In this document: positions 9,932 to 17,168 of the stretch, one piece after another | Numbering within the stretch: position 1 is the first letter of the stretch | Layout of the letters: each line of letters begins with the position of its first letter | Made by a program: the position numbers and the translations under genes | From: an uncultured Candidatus Saccharibacteria bacterium | GTDB taxonomy: Bacteria > Patescibacteriota > Saccharimonadia > Saccharimonadales > Saccharimonadaceae | Reading direction: 5' to 3' | Length of the DNA: 64,000 nt | Assembly (NCBI GenBank): GCA_947305705.1 | Contig: CAMZEB010000001.1 | Location: forward strand, 124,001-188,000 | The notes under the pieces: generated by a model | What the model was told of the DNA's origin: nothing | Seen by the model: only the letters and a program-made list of their open reading frames with translations | Databases searched by the model: none

Positions 9932-10850
9932 GATAGAGTTCCTTAAAATTATACGATTCAAGCCACGCCTCGAGGGTTTTTAACTGTTCTGGGTCGGTTT
10001 TCGCGTTCGGAAGTGGAACTTGGTGTGCTGCGCAATTGCCTTCAACTTTCACTCCGTCAACATAGCGTGGTCCAGTAAAGCCTTTTGGCGTTTTCATAAT
10101 AATGAATGAATTAGGTTTGAGATTGCCAAGAATAGCCTGGAATGCCTCCGTATCGGTGCCATCTACAATAACAGGATCGAAACCGAAGCCGCGGAATAAT
10201 TGCAAAAGCTCGCGATCACTACTGCGACCATAGATAGTTGGCGCGGATATTTTATAACCATTGAGGTGAAGAATCGGCAACACGTGTCCATTCTGGTCGA
10301 AATTTAGAAGCTTGTTTAAATTCAAGCTCGCTAGCGCAGTAGCAGTCTCAAGTTCACCATCACCAATCAGAACCGCAATGAATTTTTCTGGTTTTCCTAG
10401 AGCAGCACCATAGGCAGTTGCAAGCGAATAACCGAGTTCGCCGCCTTCCGCAATAACGCCTGGCGTCATTGGGCTAGAGTGCGAGGGAAAGCCATAAGGC
10501 CAGGAAAAATTCTTGCAAATATATGCGATGCCTTTTTGGTCACGTGCCGCTTCTGGGTAATGCTCAGATAAATCGCCATCAAAAAACAGATTCGCCTGAA
10601 GCGCCGGAAAGCCATGGCCAGGGCCAAGGATGAATTGCATCTTCAGAAAACGTGCTTTAAGATTCGCGTATGCAATGTTTATGCCTGGGCAGGAACCCCA
10701 GTGGCCAAGAAGGCGAGGCTTAATATCATCAAAGCTAAGCGGACGGTCGAGCATAAAATTGTCTTGCAAAAAAATTTGGGCTACCGAGAGATAGTTACAA
10801 AAAGCAATGCGTTTATTGATTTTACCGAGGTTAATGCCCAACCCGTTCAT
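9909..10850 (-). CDS. Phosphoketolase, N-terminal half (separate polypeptide)
   Basis: 313 aa matching the thiamine-diphosphate-binding N-terminal half of phosphoketolase. Conserved are RLLGHWGSCPG, GPGHGFPAL and SHSSPMTPG (active-site histidines), the GDGELET TPP/Mg motif and ILHLNGYKI. It lacks the C-terminal half, which follows in another frame as the next gene. It ends AAT TGA TAA, a double stop. TAAAAT lies 6 nt before the ATG (leaderless type). The two halves presumably associate to form the active site. A single frameshift in a once-fused gene is the main alternative. Confidence 0.85.
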   Translation of the reverse strand: MNGLGINLGKINKRIAFCNYLSVAQIFLQDNFMLDRPLSFDDIKPRLLGHWGSCPGINIAYANLKARFLKMQFILGPGHGFPALQANLFFDGDLSEHYPEAARDQKGIAYICKNFSWPYGFPSHSSPMTPGVIAEGGELGYSLATAYGAALGKPEKFIAVLIGDGELETATALASLNLNKLLNFDQNGHVLPILHLNGYKISAPTIYGRSSDRELLQLFRGFGFDPVIVDGTDTEAFQAILGNLKPNSFIIMKTPKGFTGPRYVDGVKVEGNCAAHQVPLPNAKTDPEQLKTLEAWLESYNFKELYHEFAFEN

Positions 10851-10862
10851 GCTTATATTTTA

Positions 10863-11693
10863 TCATAAATCAGTGTGGAGCAGATAGTGAAGCATAGTGT
10901 CTTTGGAGATTTTAACGACTTTTTTGGCCTTGGCGCCAACGATATCGTGCCCACCGAATGATTCTGTCAGATGAAAATTTTTGTTATGAGCGGCAAGTTT
11001 TTTGAGATTTGCGGTAATAACGAGCGGATCAAAACGACCATGTATCACTTCCATCGGCACTTTTAGATTGGCGGCCGTGGAATATATTTCGCTATTCAAA
11101 ATAATATTATCCATTGTGCGGCGGAAGGCAAGCGTGTTTAGGCTGCGCTTTTCAAAGCTAGTCAGTGCGTCAATGAAGCTTGCGACTACGCCTACAACCT
11201 TTTCGCCAGTGTGGTCGCGAAGCTCGCCATAAAGCTTTGTATAGATCTGATCTTTAATGCCAGCAATTTCATTCGCCCTAATGAATGGCGGCGAAACGAG
11301 AATCAAATGATCGATAAGTCGATCGCCATTTGCGGCGTAATCCGCAGCAATGAGACAACCCATAGAGTGCCCGCAAAGAATAATCGGGGTGTGAATTTTA
11401 AGTTTACGGAGCGTGTGGGTCAGAGTGCGTCGGTAACTCGCATAGTCATAGTCAAACCAATCTGGTTTTTCTGATTTACCAAAACCAATCAAGTCGAGCG
11501 TTACGAAGCGAACCTTGCATAAATCTGGATCATTAATAAAAGTTGGTAGCACCTCGCGCCAAGTCGAGCTGCTAGCGGCGATACCGTGAAGAAAAACGAT
11601 TGTCAGTTTTGGCTTGCCAGACATACAGCTATCATGCCGGACACGCATAGTGAGCGGTATCTTGAAAACTCTATGTATAAAGTCTTTTATCAT
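10863..11693 (-). CDS. Alpha/beta-hydrolase fold protein
   Basis: 276 aa with the alpha/beta-hydrolase core: FLHGIAASSSTW oxyanion region, GHSMG nucleophile elbow, the acid in HGRFDPLV and the histidine in GGHDIVG. No signal peptide is obvious, so it is probably cytosolic. The substrate is not deducible; esterase or lipase-like enzymes share this layout. TATAAT lies exactly 6 nt before the ATG. It ends only 12 bp upstream of the phosphoketolase N-half, which has its own -10 box. Confidence 0.8.
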   Translation of the reverse strand: MIKDFIHRVFKIPLTMRVRHDSCMSGKPKLTIVFLHGIAASSSTWREVLPTFINDPDLCKVRFVTLDLIGFGKSEKPDWFDYDYASYRRTLTHTLRKLKIHTPIILCGHSMGCLIAADYAANGDRLIDHLILVSPPFIRANEIAGIKDQIYTKLYGELRDHTGEKVVGVVASFIDALTSFEKRSLNTLAFRRTMDNIILNSEIYSTAANLKVPMEVIHGRFDPLVITANLKKLAAHNKNFHLTESFGGHDIVGAKAKKVVKISKDTMLHYLLHTDL

Positions 11694-11730
11694 AAGGTAA
11701 TTATATCTCCGTATGAGGTATAATAGCTAT

Positions 11731-12465
11731 ATGGATAAACGAACTATTGGCGTAATTGCCTTTTTAATACTTATTTTTGGAGGAATATTCTTTTGGTCCT
11801 CATTGAACGCTGGCAATAAAATTAACTACGATCTCTACGACTCATCAAAAGTAATAGCAGCCGACGATAATAACGGGAATATCGGCGACCACTACCGCGG
11901 AAAAGAAAATGCTTCAGTCATTGTCGTCGAATATGCAGACTTACAGTGTCCTGGCTGCGCAACGATGATGCCAAAGATGAGTAAGCTTTACAAACAGTAT
12001 GGCGATAGAGTTGGATTTATTTTCCGTAGCTACCCTATTAGTGGTCATCAGAACGCTCGTTCAGCATCTGCAGCAGCCGAAGCGGCAGCAAAACAAGGCT
12101 TCTTCTGGGAGATGATTGAGACGATGTATGATAACCGCGCAGATTGGATTTCAATTTATGACACCGAGAAGCGCACTAGAGTTTATGCGAATTTCTTCGA
12201 AGAAGTTAGCGGCGGGAACGGAGATGTAGAAAAATTCAAAAACGATTTAAATGATAGCAATATTCAGAAGAAAATCGATTTTGATAAGGGTCTAGGCGCA
12301 AAGAAAGATCAAGTTGATGCGACGCCGGCAGTCTATATCAATGGAAAAGCTATTGATATAGAACATACGGACAAAGATTTGAAAGACGTTATTGAGGAAC
12401 AAATCAACAGCTTGCTCGAGAAGGCTGGCGAGAAAACTGGACCAAATACAACTGATGAAGCCTAA
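11731..12465 (+). CDS. Membrane-anchored DsbA-like thiol oxidoreductase
   Basis: 244 aa from the ATG at 11731, chosen because TATAAT (11719-11724) ends 6 nt before it. The ATG at 11713 lies upstream of that box. An N-terminal hydrophobic segment (about residues 6-24) anchors or exports it. The thioredoxin-like domain has YADLQCPGCATM (CPGC active site) and, near the C-terminus, the cis-Pro loop VDATPAVYING. It probably introduces or rearranges disulfides in exported proteins. The Cys-rich surface protein at 35.4-36.9 kb would be a candidate substrate (inference). Confidence 0.85.
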   Translation: MDKRTIGVIAFLILIFGGIFFWSSLNAGNKINYDLYDSSKVIAADDNNGNIGDHYRGKENASVIVVEYADLQCPGCATMMPKMSKLYKQYGDRVGFIFRSYPISGHQNARSASAAAEAAAKQGFFWEMIETMYDNRADWISIYDTEKRTRVYANFFEEVSGGNGDVEKFKNDLNDSNIQKKIDFDKGLGAKKDQVDATPAVYINGKAIDIEHTDKDLKDVIEEQINSLLEKAGEKTGPNTTDEA

Positions 12466-12468
12466 ATC

Positions 12469-12500
12469 AAAAAACCGCTCCTAAAATGGGGCGGATTTTT
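12469..12500. terminator. Bidirectional terminator
   Basis: Hairpin CCGCTCC/GGGGCGG (12475-12494, one G-U) with A/T tracts on both sides. It can end the DsbA-like gene on the plus strand and the small RNA unit on the minus strand. Confidence 0.75.
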
Positions 12501-12506
12501 GTGCAC

Positions 12507-12578
12507 TTACACTTCGATGTATTCATTCCAGTGAAGTGCGTCCACTTGGAGCGTCCCCTTGCGGTTACGCTTTTTCAT
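12507..12578 (-). CDS. Candidate 23-aa basic small protein
   Basis: Starts MKKRNRKGTLQV and ends WNEYIEV, then TAA. The ATG has AGGAGA about 6 nt upstream, and the stop is directly followed by the terminator. It has its own promoter (see the RNA entry). The coding region also folds as a hairpin (GCACTTCAC against GTGTAAGTGC). No homolog is recognised. It may be a real small protein or a leader peptide. Confidence 0.45.
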   Translation of the reverse strand: MKKRNRKGTLQVDALHWNEYIEV

Positions 12579-12709
12579 GGTTTCTCCTGCTTAGTAATTT
12601 TGCCCTACTTCTTTTATTAGTTTCCCATAAAACTAGTAGAGCCATCGCTCTTTACGACTATTTCCCCAAACATGTTGGATTAACACACGTTCCCAGAGCA
12701 ACGAGTATT

Positions 12710-12738
12710 ATTGTAGCAAAGGCTTTTGCAGCTTTCAA
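12710..12738 (-). promoter_or_regulatory. Sigma70-type promoter of the small RNA unit
   Basis: TTGAAA (12733-12738), 17-nt spacer, TACAAT (12710-12715), just downstream of the ruvA stop. Unlike most promoters here it is not placed against a start codon, so it drives a long leader or non-coding RNA. Confidence 0.7.
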
Positions 12739-12741
12739 GCA

Positions 12742-13323
12742 TTAGCGATTTTTCAAAGCCAAACGGATGCGCTCTTCTACGCTAAGCGCAGGATCGACTT
12801 TCTCGAGTGCTTTAGTGGCATCGGCAAGATTGAGGCCGAGCGCCATAAGCGCATCAAGAGCCTCATCGTTCTCGAGAACCTTCGTAGCAGTTTGCGGCTC
12901 ATTTTTGCGACCGTAGTAGGTCGGAAGCCCGACTTTGTCGCGCAAATCGACAATGACGCGTTCGGCGGATTTCTTGCCTACGCCGCTAGCTTTCGCAATA
13001 TAAGCAGCGTCCGCATTTGCGATGGCGTTTCGTACTTCTTCGGCAGGCGCAAGACTCAGTATCGCCATCCCGGCCTTTGGGCCTATTCCCTGCACGGAAA
13101 TTAGGAGTTCGAAGAGTTTTTTGGCGGCAAGGCTCGTGAATCCAAAAAGCTCTTCGGATTGCTCACGGACGTGATGATAAGTGTAGATTTTTATGTCATC
13201 ATTAAGATTTAGGTTGTCGAAATCTATTGCGCTGAGCGCGACCTCATAGCCAACACCGTTGACGTCTATAATAACAGAATTGTCGAATTTTTCGGTCAAT
13301 ATACCTTTGAGATGAGCTATCAT
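12742..13323 (-). CDS. ruvA: Holliday junction DNA helicase subunit RuvA
   Basis: 193 aa starting MIAHLKGIL. The tetrameric RuvA binds four-way junctions and loads the RuvB motor. The N-terminal OB domain, the double helix-hairpin-helix (SVQGIGPKAGMAIL and AKASGVGKKSAERVI) and the C-terminal RuvB-binding domain are all present. The ATG at 13323 is chosen because TATAAT ends 6 nt before it. The extension upstream to 13347 would include that promoter. ruvB and ruvC are also in the window but not adjacent. Confidence 0.95.
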   Translation of the reverse strand: MIAHLKGILTEKFDNSVIIDVNGVGYEVALSAIDFDNLNLNDDIKIYTYHHVREQSEELFGFTSLAAKKLFELLISVQGIGPKAGMAILSLAPAEEVRNAIANADAAYIAKASGVGKKSAERVIVDLRDKVGLPTYYGRKNEPQTATKVLENDEALDALMALGLNLADATKALEKVDPALSVEERIRLALKNR

Positions 13324-13418
13324 ATCTATATTATATCGCAAAAACACCTATAATACCCTTTTCAAAAGGTAAAAAATGTGATAAAATGAGGGAAGTTTTT
13401 AATATAAAAGGTAAGAAT

Positions 13419-13859
13419 ATGTCGTTTGAATTACTCAAAATGGTGGGTGATGCCCAGAAAAAGAAGGCCGTCATTGACGTCCGTTCTGGTGATACCGTAC
13501 GCGTATCTCAGAAAATTAAGGAAGGCGATAAGTTCCGTATTCAGGTTTTTGAAGGTACCGTTATTCGTGTTGACCGCAAAGCTTCCCATACCGAGCGCAT
13601 CGTTGTCCGCAAAGTTACTTCAGGTGTTGGCGTTGAGAAGAGCTTCTTGATGCACAGCCCACTCGTAGAAAAAGTCGAGATTGTCCGCCGCGGTAAAGTC
13701 CGCCGTAACAACCTCCGCTACTTGCGTGATCGTTCAGGTAAATCCGCTCGTCTTTCTCAGAAAGATTTCGATCGCCACGCAGTAAATGCGCTTCCAAAAG
13801 AGGAAGAAGCCCCAGTTGCTGAAGCAACTGAAGAAGCAGCCGAAAAGACGGAAGCTTAA
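13419..13859 (+). CDS. rplS: 50S ribosomal protein L19
   Basis: Large-subunit protein at the 30S-50S interface. It starts MSFELLKMV and contains the L19 core: a GDTVRVSQKI strand, GDKFRIQVFEGTVI, the KVTSGVGVEK segment and the RRGKVRRNNLRYLR basic C-region. The acidic Glu/Ala-rich extension of about 30 residues is a lineage feature. The start at 13419 has AAAGGT about 6 nt upstream; an in-frame ATG at 13386 has none. The downstream RNase HII gene begins 2 nt after the stop. Confidence 0.95.
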   Translation: MSFELLKMVGDAQKKKAVIDVRSGDTVRVSQKIKEGDKFRIQVFEGTVIRVDRKASHTERIVVRKVTSGVGVEKSFLMHSPLVEKVEIVRRGKVRRNNLRYLRDRSGKSARLSQKDFDRHAVNALPKEEEAPVAEATEEAAEKTEA

Positions 13860-13861
13860 GC

Positions 13862-14755
13862 TTGAAAAAGCTACTCGGAATAGATGAAGTTGGCAGAGGC
13901 CCCTGGGCGGGGCCTCTTGTTGTTGGAGCGTGCGTTTTGCGCGAGCCAATTGAAGGTTTAACAGACAGCAAAAAATTAACTCCCAAAAAACGCGAGGCCC
14001 TAGCGCCAATCATCCACGAAAAGGCGTATTGCGGACTCGGTTGGGTTTCCGCCGCCGAATTAGATAAGATTGGTCTATCGGCAGCTCTACGTAAAGCATG
14101 CAGAGAGGCCGTCAAACGGATCCAGGAAGCGCATTCGGAATTTAACGGCATCATTATCGATGGGACAGTGAATTTTCTCAGTGATACGCCACTTGGCAAA
14201 TATGTCACCGTAAAGCCAAAGGCGGATTTTCTCGTGCCAGAAGTATCGGCGGCATCAATTATTGCGAAAGTTGCGCGTGACCATTACATGATTGAGCTCG
14301 CGGAGCGATTCCCTGGCTATGGTTTCGAAAAACACGTCGGTTATGGAACAGCACTACACCGCGCGGCATTAGAAAAATATGGGCCGTGCGAAGAACACCG
14401 AAGAAGTTTTCGGCCAGTCGCAGAGATTTCGCATAATAATCTCGCCGGGCGCAAAGGTGAAGATGTAGCTACGCATTACCTTGAGACACACGGTCATAAG
14501 ATAATTGCCCGCAATTGGAAGACGAAGTGGTGCGAAATTGATATCGTTTCTCAAATTGGTGATATTTTGTATTTTTCTGAAGTAAAATATCGTAAAAATG
14601 GAGGAGGATTAGACGCAATTACCTCTAAAAAACTTGAGCAAATGCGTTTTGCGGCAGAACTTTACTTAACAAAACATCCGAATCATAAAGCACGCCTAGC
14701 TGCAATTGCAGTCAGTGGCGACGATTATACGGTCACGAATTTTATCGAGTTATAG
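13862..14755 (+). CDS. rnhB: RNase HII fused to a YraN/UPF0102 nuclease-like domain
   Basis: 297 aa. Residues 1 to about 190 are RNase HII, which removes ribonucleotides from DNA. The acidic active site is visible in GIDEVGRG, IIIDGTV and VARDHY, with KADFLVPEVSAASIIAKVAR. Residues about 195-297 are a UPF0102/YraN domain (GRKGEDVATHYLE, then CEIDIV and FSEVKYRK, a PD-(D/E)xK-like motif). The two are commonly neighbouring genes after rplS. Here they are one reading frame with no stop. The start is TTG, 2 nt after rplS, so the two are probably coupled. Confidence 0.9.
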   Translation: MKKLLGIDEVGRGPWAGPLVVGACVLREPIEGLTDSKKLTPKKREALAPIIHEKAYCGLGWVSAAELDKIGLSAALRKACREAVKRIQEAHSEFNGIIIDGTVNFLSDTPLGKYVTVKPKADFLVPEVSAASIIAKVARDHYMIELAERFPGYGFEKHVGYGTALHRAALEKYGPCEEHRRSFRPVAEISHNNLAGRKGEDVATHYLETHGHKIIARNWKTKWCEIDIVSQIGDILYFSEVKYRKNGGGLDAITSKKLEQMRFAAELYLTKHPNHKARLAAIAVSGDDYTVTNFIEL

Positions 14756-14756
14756 C

Positions 14757-15497
14757 TTACTCTAGGCCGCGTGTACGCTCGTCTGGGCAGTTAGCGAGGA
14801 CTTTTTGCATAGCCAGTTTCTCTGCTGGCGTAACCCAAAGATGATATTTATATTTAACAGATATTTGGCGGGCGACGTATTGGCAGCGGAAGGCCTCGTT
14901 GCTCGGTAACCAAGTGTCAGCGGCCTGGTCGGATTTTTCCTGGTTGGCTGGACCATCCACAGCAAGAAGGTTGAGCGGATCTTGGCTAATTTCGTAACGT
15001 TGCTCTTTTGTTAAAAGCGCCGCGCCAGACGCCCAAGCATTGCTGAGCGCCACTACGTGGTCAATCTGAACAGCGCTAGAAGTATCTTCTCCGCGAACAA
15101 ACTCGATTTTATTGCCCGTATAGGGATCGTTCAGGATGCCGGATTGGACTTTGCAACTGTTCGTTTTATAAACCACATCTTTTAAATCTCGCGCTAGAAT
15201 CGCTTCGCGCGTATTACAGCCGCTAGCAGTCTGTCCCCAGTTATCATAAAAGGCTTTGCGATAGTATTTCTGCTCCGTATATTTATCTTTAACGGCAAGA
15301 TTTTCTAGCACATCTTTTGCAAGTAGCGAATCTGCCTCACTCTGCTCCGCTTTGTAGGCTGGCAATTTGTCACCAAAACCCAGCTGGCTCGCAAATTCGT
15401 AAGCCTTGGGGTTAAGTAAAATCAGCACACCAAAAACGAGTGCGAGTACAAAAACCGCACCGATTCGACGGACTTGATAACGGAGACGGCGAGCCAT
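14757..15497 (-). CDS. Secreted or membrane-anchored HNH nuclease, DUF1524 family
   Basis: 246 aa. An Arg-rich N-terminus plus one hydrophobic helix (about 12-30) predicts export or anchoring. The C-terminal domain has the DUF1524/GmrSD-type HNH layout: CNTREAILARDL, then IDHVVALSNAW with the catalytic His, then NLLAVDGPANQEKSDQ and a final conserved Tyr/Ala stretch. It probably degrades extracellular DNA. In an organism with ComEC and pilin genes that would suit nutrient or DNA scavenging (inference). It runs in the same direction as rubrerythrin with a 2-bp gap. Confidence 0.8.
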   Translation of the reverse strand: MARRLRYQVRRIGAVFVLALVFGVLILLNPKAYEFASQLGFGDKLPAYKAEQSEADSLLAKDVLENLAVKDKYTEQKYYRKAFYDNWGQTASGCNTREAILARDLKDVVYKTNSCKVQSGILNDPYTGNKIEFVRGEDTSSAVQIDHVVALSNAWASGAALLTKEQRYEISQDPLNLLAVDGPANQEKSDQAADTWLPSNEAFRCQYVARQISVKYKYHLWVTPAEKLAMQKVLANCPDERTRGLE

Positions 15498-15499
15498 TA

Positions 15500-16042
15500 T
15501 TAGTAGTTCTCAGCCTGAATTTCAAAGAAAGATTGCGGGTGATTGCAAACTGGGCAAGCCTCTGGGGCGGAATCGCCAATGTGAATATAGCCACAGTTGC
15601 GGCATTTCCAGACAGTTACACCGTCACCTTTGAAAACCATACCTTCTTCGATATTTTTGATGAGTTTGCGATAGCGCTCTTCGTGATGCTTTTCGATTTC
15701 GCCAACTTTTTCGAACATATCAGCAATCTCATTGAAGCCTTCTTCGCGCGCTTCGTCAGCGAAACGTTTATACATATCCGTATACTCGTAATTTTCGCCA
15801 GCAGCAGCATCTTTGAGGTTCGCCATCGTATCATTAACTTGGCCGTTATGAAGTAGTTTGTACCAGATTTTGGCGTGTTCTTTTTCGTTATCGCTAGTCT
15901 CTTGGAAAATGGCTGAGATCTGTTCGAAGCCATCCTTTTTTGCCTGGCTTGCATAGAACTGATATTTGACGCGCGCTTGAGATTCGCCAGCGAATGCCGC
16001 ATTTAAGTTCCGTTCCGTTTTTGTGCCTTTAATTTCTGCCAT
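15500..16042 (-). CDS. rbr: Rubrerythrin
   Basis: 180 aa peroxide-reducing non-heme iron protein. The ferritin-like di-iron domain has [16 protein letters not shown] and a second ExxH in [10 protein letters not shown]. The C-terminal rubredoxin-like domain has CRNCGY and CPVC cysteine pairs. A strong AGGAGG lies 5 nt before the ATG. It protects an anaerobic or microaerobic cell from hydrogen peroxide. The electron donor is not evident here. Confidence 0.95.
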   Translation of the reverse strand: MAEIKGTKTERNLNAAFAGESQARVKYQFYASQAKKDGFEQISAIFQETSDNEKEHAKIWYKLLHNGQVNDTMANLKDAAAGENYEYTDMYKRFADEAREEGFNEIADMFEKVGEIEKHHEERYRKLIKNIEEGMVFKGDGVTVWKCRNCGYIHIGDSAPEACPVCNHPQSFFEIQAENY

Positions 16043-16147
16043 ATTCCTCCTATTTTTTATTATTGTATCAGCCGCCGCCAGATGACAAAAGCGTAAGCAA
16101 TACTGTTCATATCTATATTATAACGCCTCAGATGGTATAATACAGAT

Positions 16148-17146
16148 ATGGCTATTGAGCGTGTGATTGATACCAGTTTGCACGAAAACGACGCTGAAGA
16201 AAATGTCGTAGAGTTTTCTTTGCGACCGACGAATTTTGAAGAATATATCGGACAGGAGAGGCTCAAGAAGAATCTCGGGCTCGCAATCGATGCAGCAAAA
16301 AAGCGTGGCGATGTATTGGATCACGTATTGCTATACGGACCACCAGGGCTTGGTAAGACCACAATGGCAGGCGTGATTGCGCACGAGATGGGCGCGAATT
16401 TTCGAGCTACCTCTGCTCCTTCGATTGAGAAGGCCGGAGATTTGGCAAGTATTCTGACTAATTTGACTGACGGCGATATCTTGTTTATTGATGAAATTCA
16501 CCGTCTACGCCGAGCCGTCGAAGAGATTCTCTACTCCGCAATGGAGGATTACAAGCTTGATATTATGATTGGTAAAGGCCCAGCAGGACGAAGTGTAAAA
16601 TTGGATTTGCCGCATTTTACGCTGATTGGTGCGACGACGCAGACCGGAAATCTTGCGGCGCCACTACGCGATCGTTTCGGACATTCTTATCGTTTGGAAT
16701 ATTACAGCGAAGGCGATATTCAGCGAATCATTGAGCGTTCAGCGAAACTGCTAGATGCGAAAATCGAGCCAGATGCGGCGGCATTGCTAGCGAAACGTTC
16801 GCGATTAACGCCTCGCATTGCGAACCGCTTGCTAAAACGCGTGCGCGATTATGCCGATGTGAATGGTGATGGTATTATTGACGTGCCGATTACAAATTCG
16901 GCATTAAAGATGCTAGAAATTGACGAATTAGGCCTAGACCCAGCAGACCGAAATATGCTCTCATTGATGCTCGACAAATATGGCGACAAGCCAGTTGGGC
17001 TTAGCACAATTGCGGCACTAACAGGCGACGAGGCTTCAACAATTGAAGATTATTACGAGCCATTTCTAATGCGACTCGGGATGATACAACGCACGCCAAA
17101 AGGGCGCGTCGCTACCGACATAGCTAGAAAACATCTCAATAAATAA
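16148..17146 (+). CDS. ruvB: Holliday junction helicase motor RuvB
   Basis: 332-aa AAA+ ATPase driving branch migration with RuvA. It has Walker A GPPGLGKTT, Walker B LFIDEIHRL, sensor and arginine-finger segments (IGATTQTGNLAAPLRDRFG) and a C-terminal winged helix (GLSTIAALTGDE). TATAAT ends 6 nt before the ATG (leaderless type). The N-terminal extension MAIERVIDTSLHENDAEE is acidic and lineage-specific. Confidence 0.96.
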   Translation: MAIERVIDTSLHENDAEENVVEFSLRPTNFEEYIGQERLKKNLGLAIDAAKKRGDVLDHVLLYGPPGLGKTTMAGVIAHEMGANFRATSAPSIEKAGDLASILTNLTDGDILFIDEIHRLRRAVEEILYSAMEDYKLDIMIGKGPAGRSVKLDLPHFTLIGATTQTGNLAAPLRDRFGHSYRLEYYSEGDIQRIIERSAKLLDAKIEPDAAALLAKRSRLTPRIANRLLKRVRDYADVNGDGIIDVPITNSALKMLEIDELGLDPADRNMLSLMLDKYGDKPVGLSTIAALTGDEASTIEDYYEPFLMRLGMIQRTPKGRVATDIARKHLNK

Positions 17147-17168
17147 CTCGCTTCATTAGCGAGTTATT
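17142..17168. terminator. Bidirectional terminator between ruvB and murJ
   Basis: AATAACTCGC/GCGAGTTATT hairpin with a 7-nt loop. It overlaps the stop codons of both converging genes. Confidence 0.85.

Larger units (their letters stand above)
12469..12703 (-). ncRNA. Candidate small structured transcript of about 235 nt after ruvA, containing a 23-codon ORF
   Basis: A full transcription unit is visible on the minus strand. TTGAAA at 12733-12738, a 17-nt spacer, TACAAT at 12710-12715 and the terminator at 12469-12500 bound it. Between them lie AGTTT/AAACT (12619-12634) nested in CTACT/AGTAG (12605-12639), AGAGC/GCTCT (12638-12651, sharing two bases with the outer stem), and ACGTGT/ACATGT nearer the 5' end. 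A short ORF with a good SD follows. It does not match tmRNA, SRP, 6S or RNase P signatures I know. It may be a structured mRNA leader or a dual-function small RNA. Confidence 0.5.

Noticed and set aside
12600-12703. tmRNA-like AUAGUC block followed by a short frame ending UAA UAA in the small RNA
   Set aside because: No tRNA-like acceptor, T-loop or CCA end is present and the encoded tag lacks an Ala-Ala end. The match is short enough to be chance.
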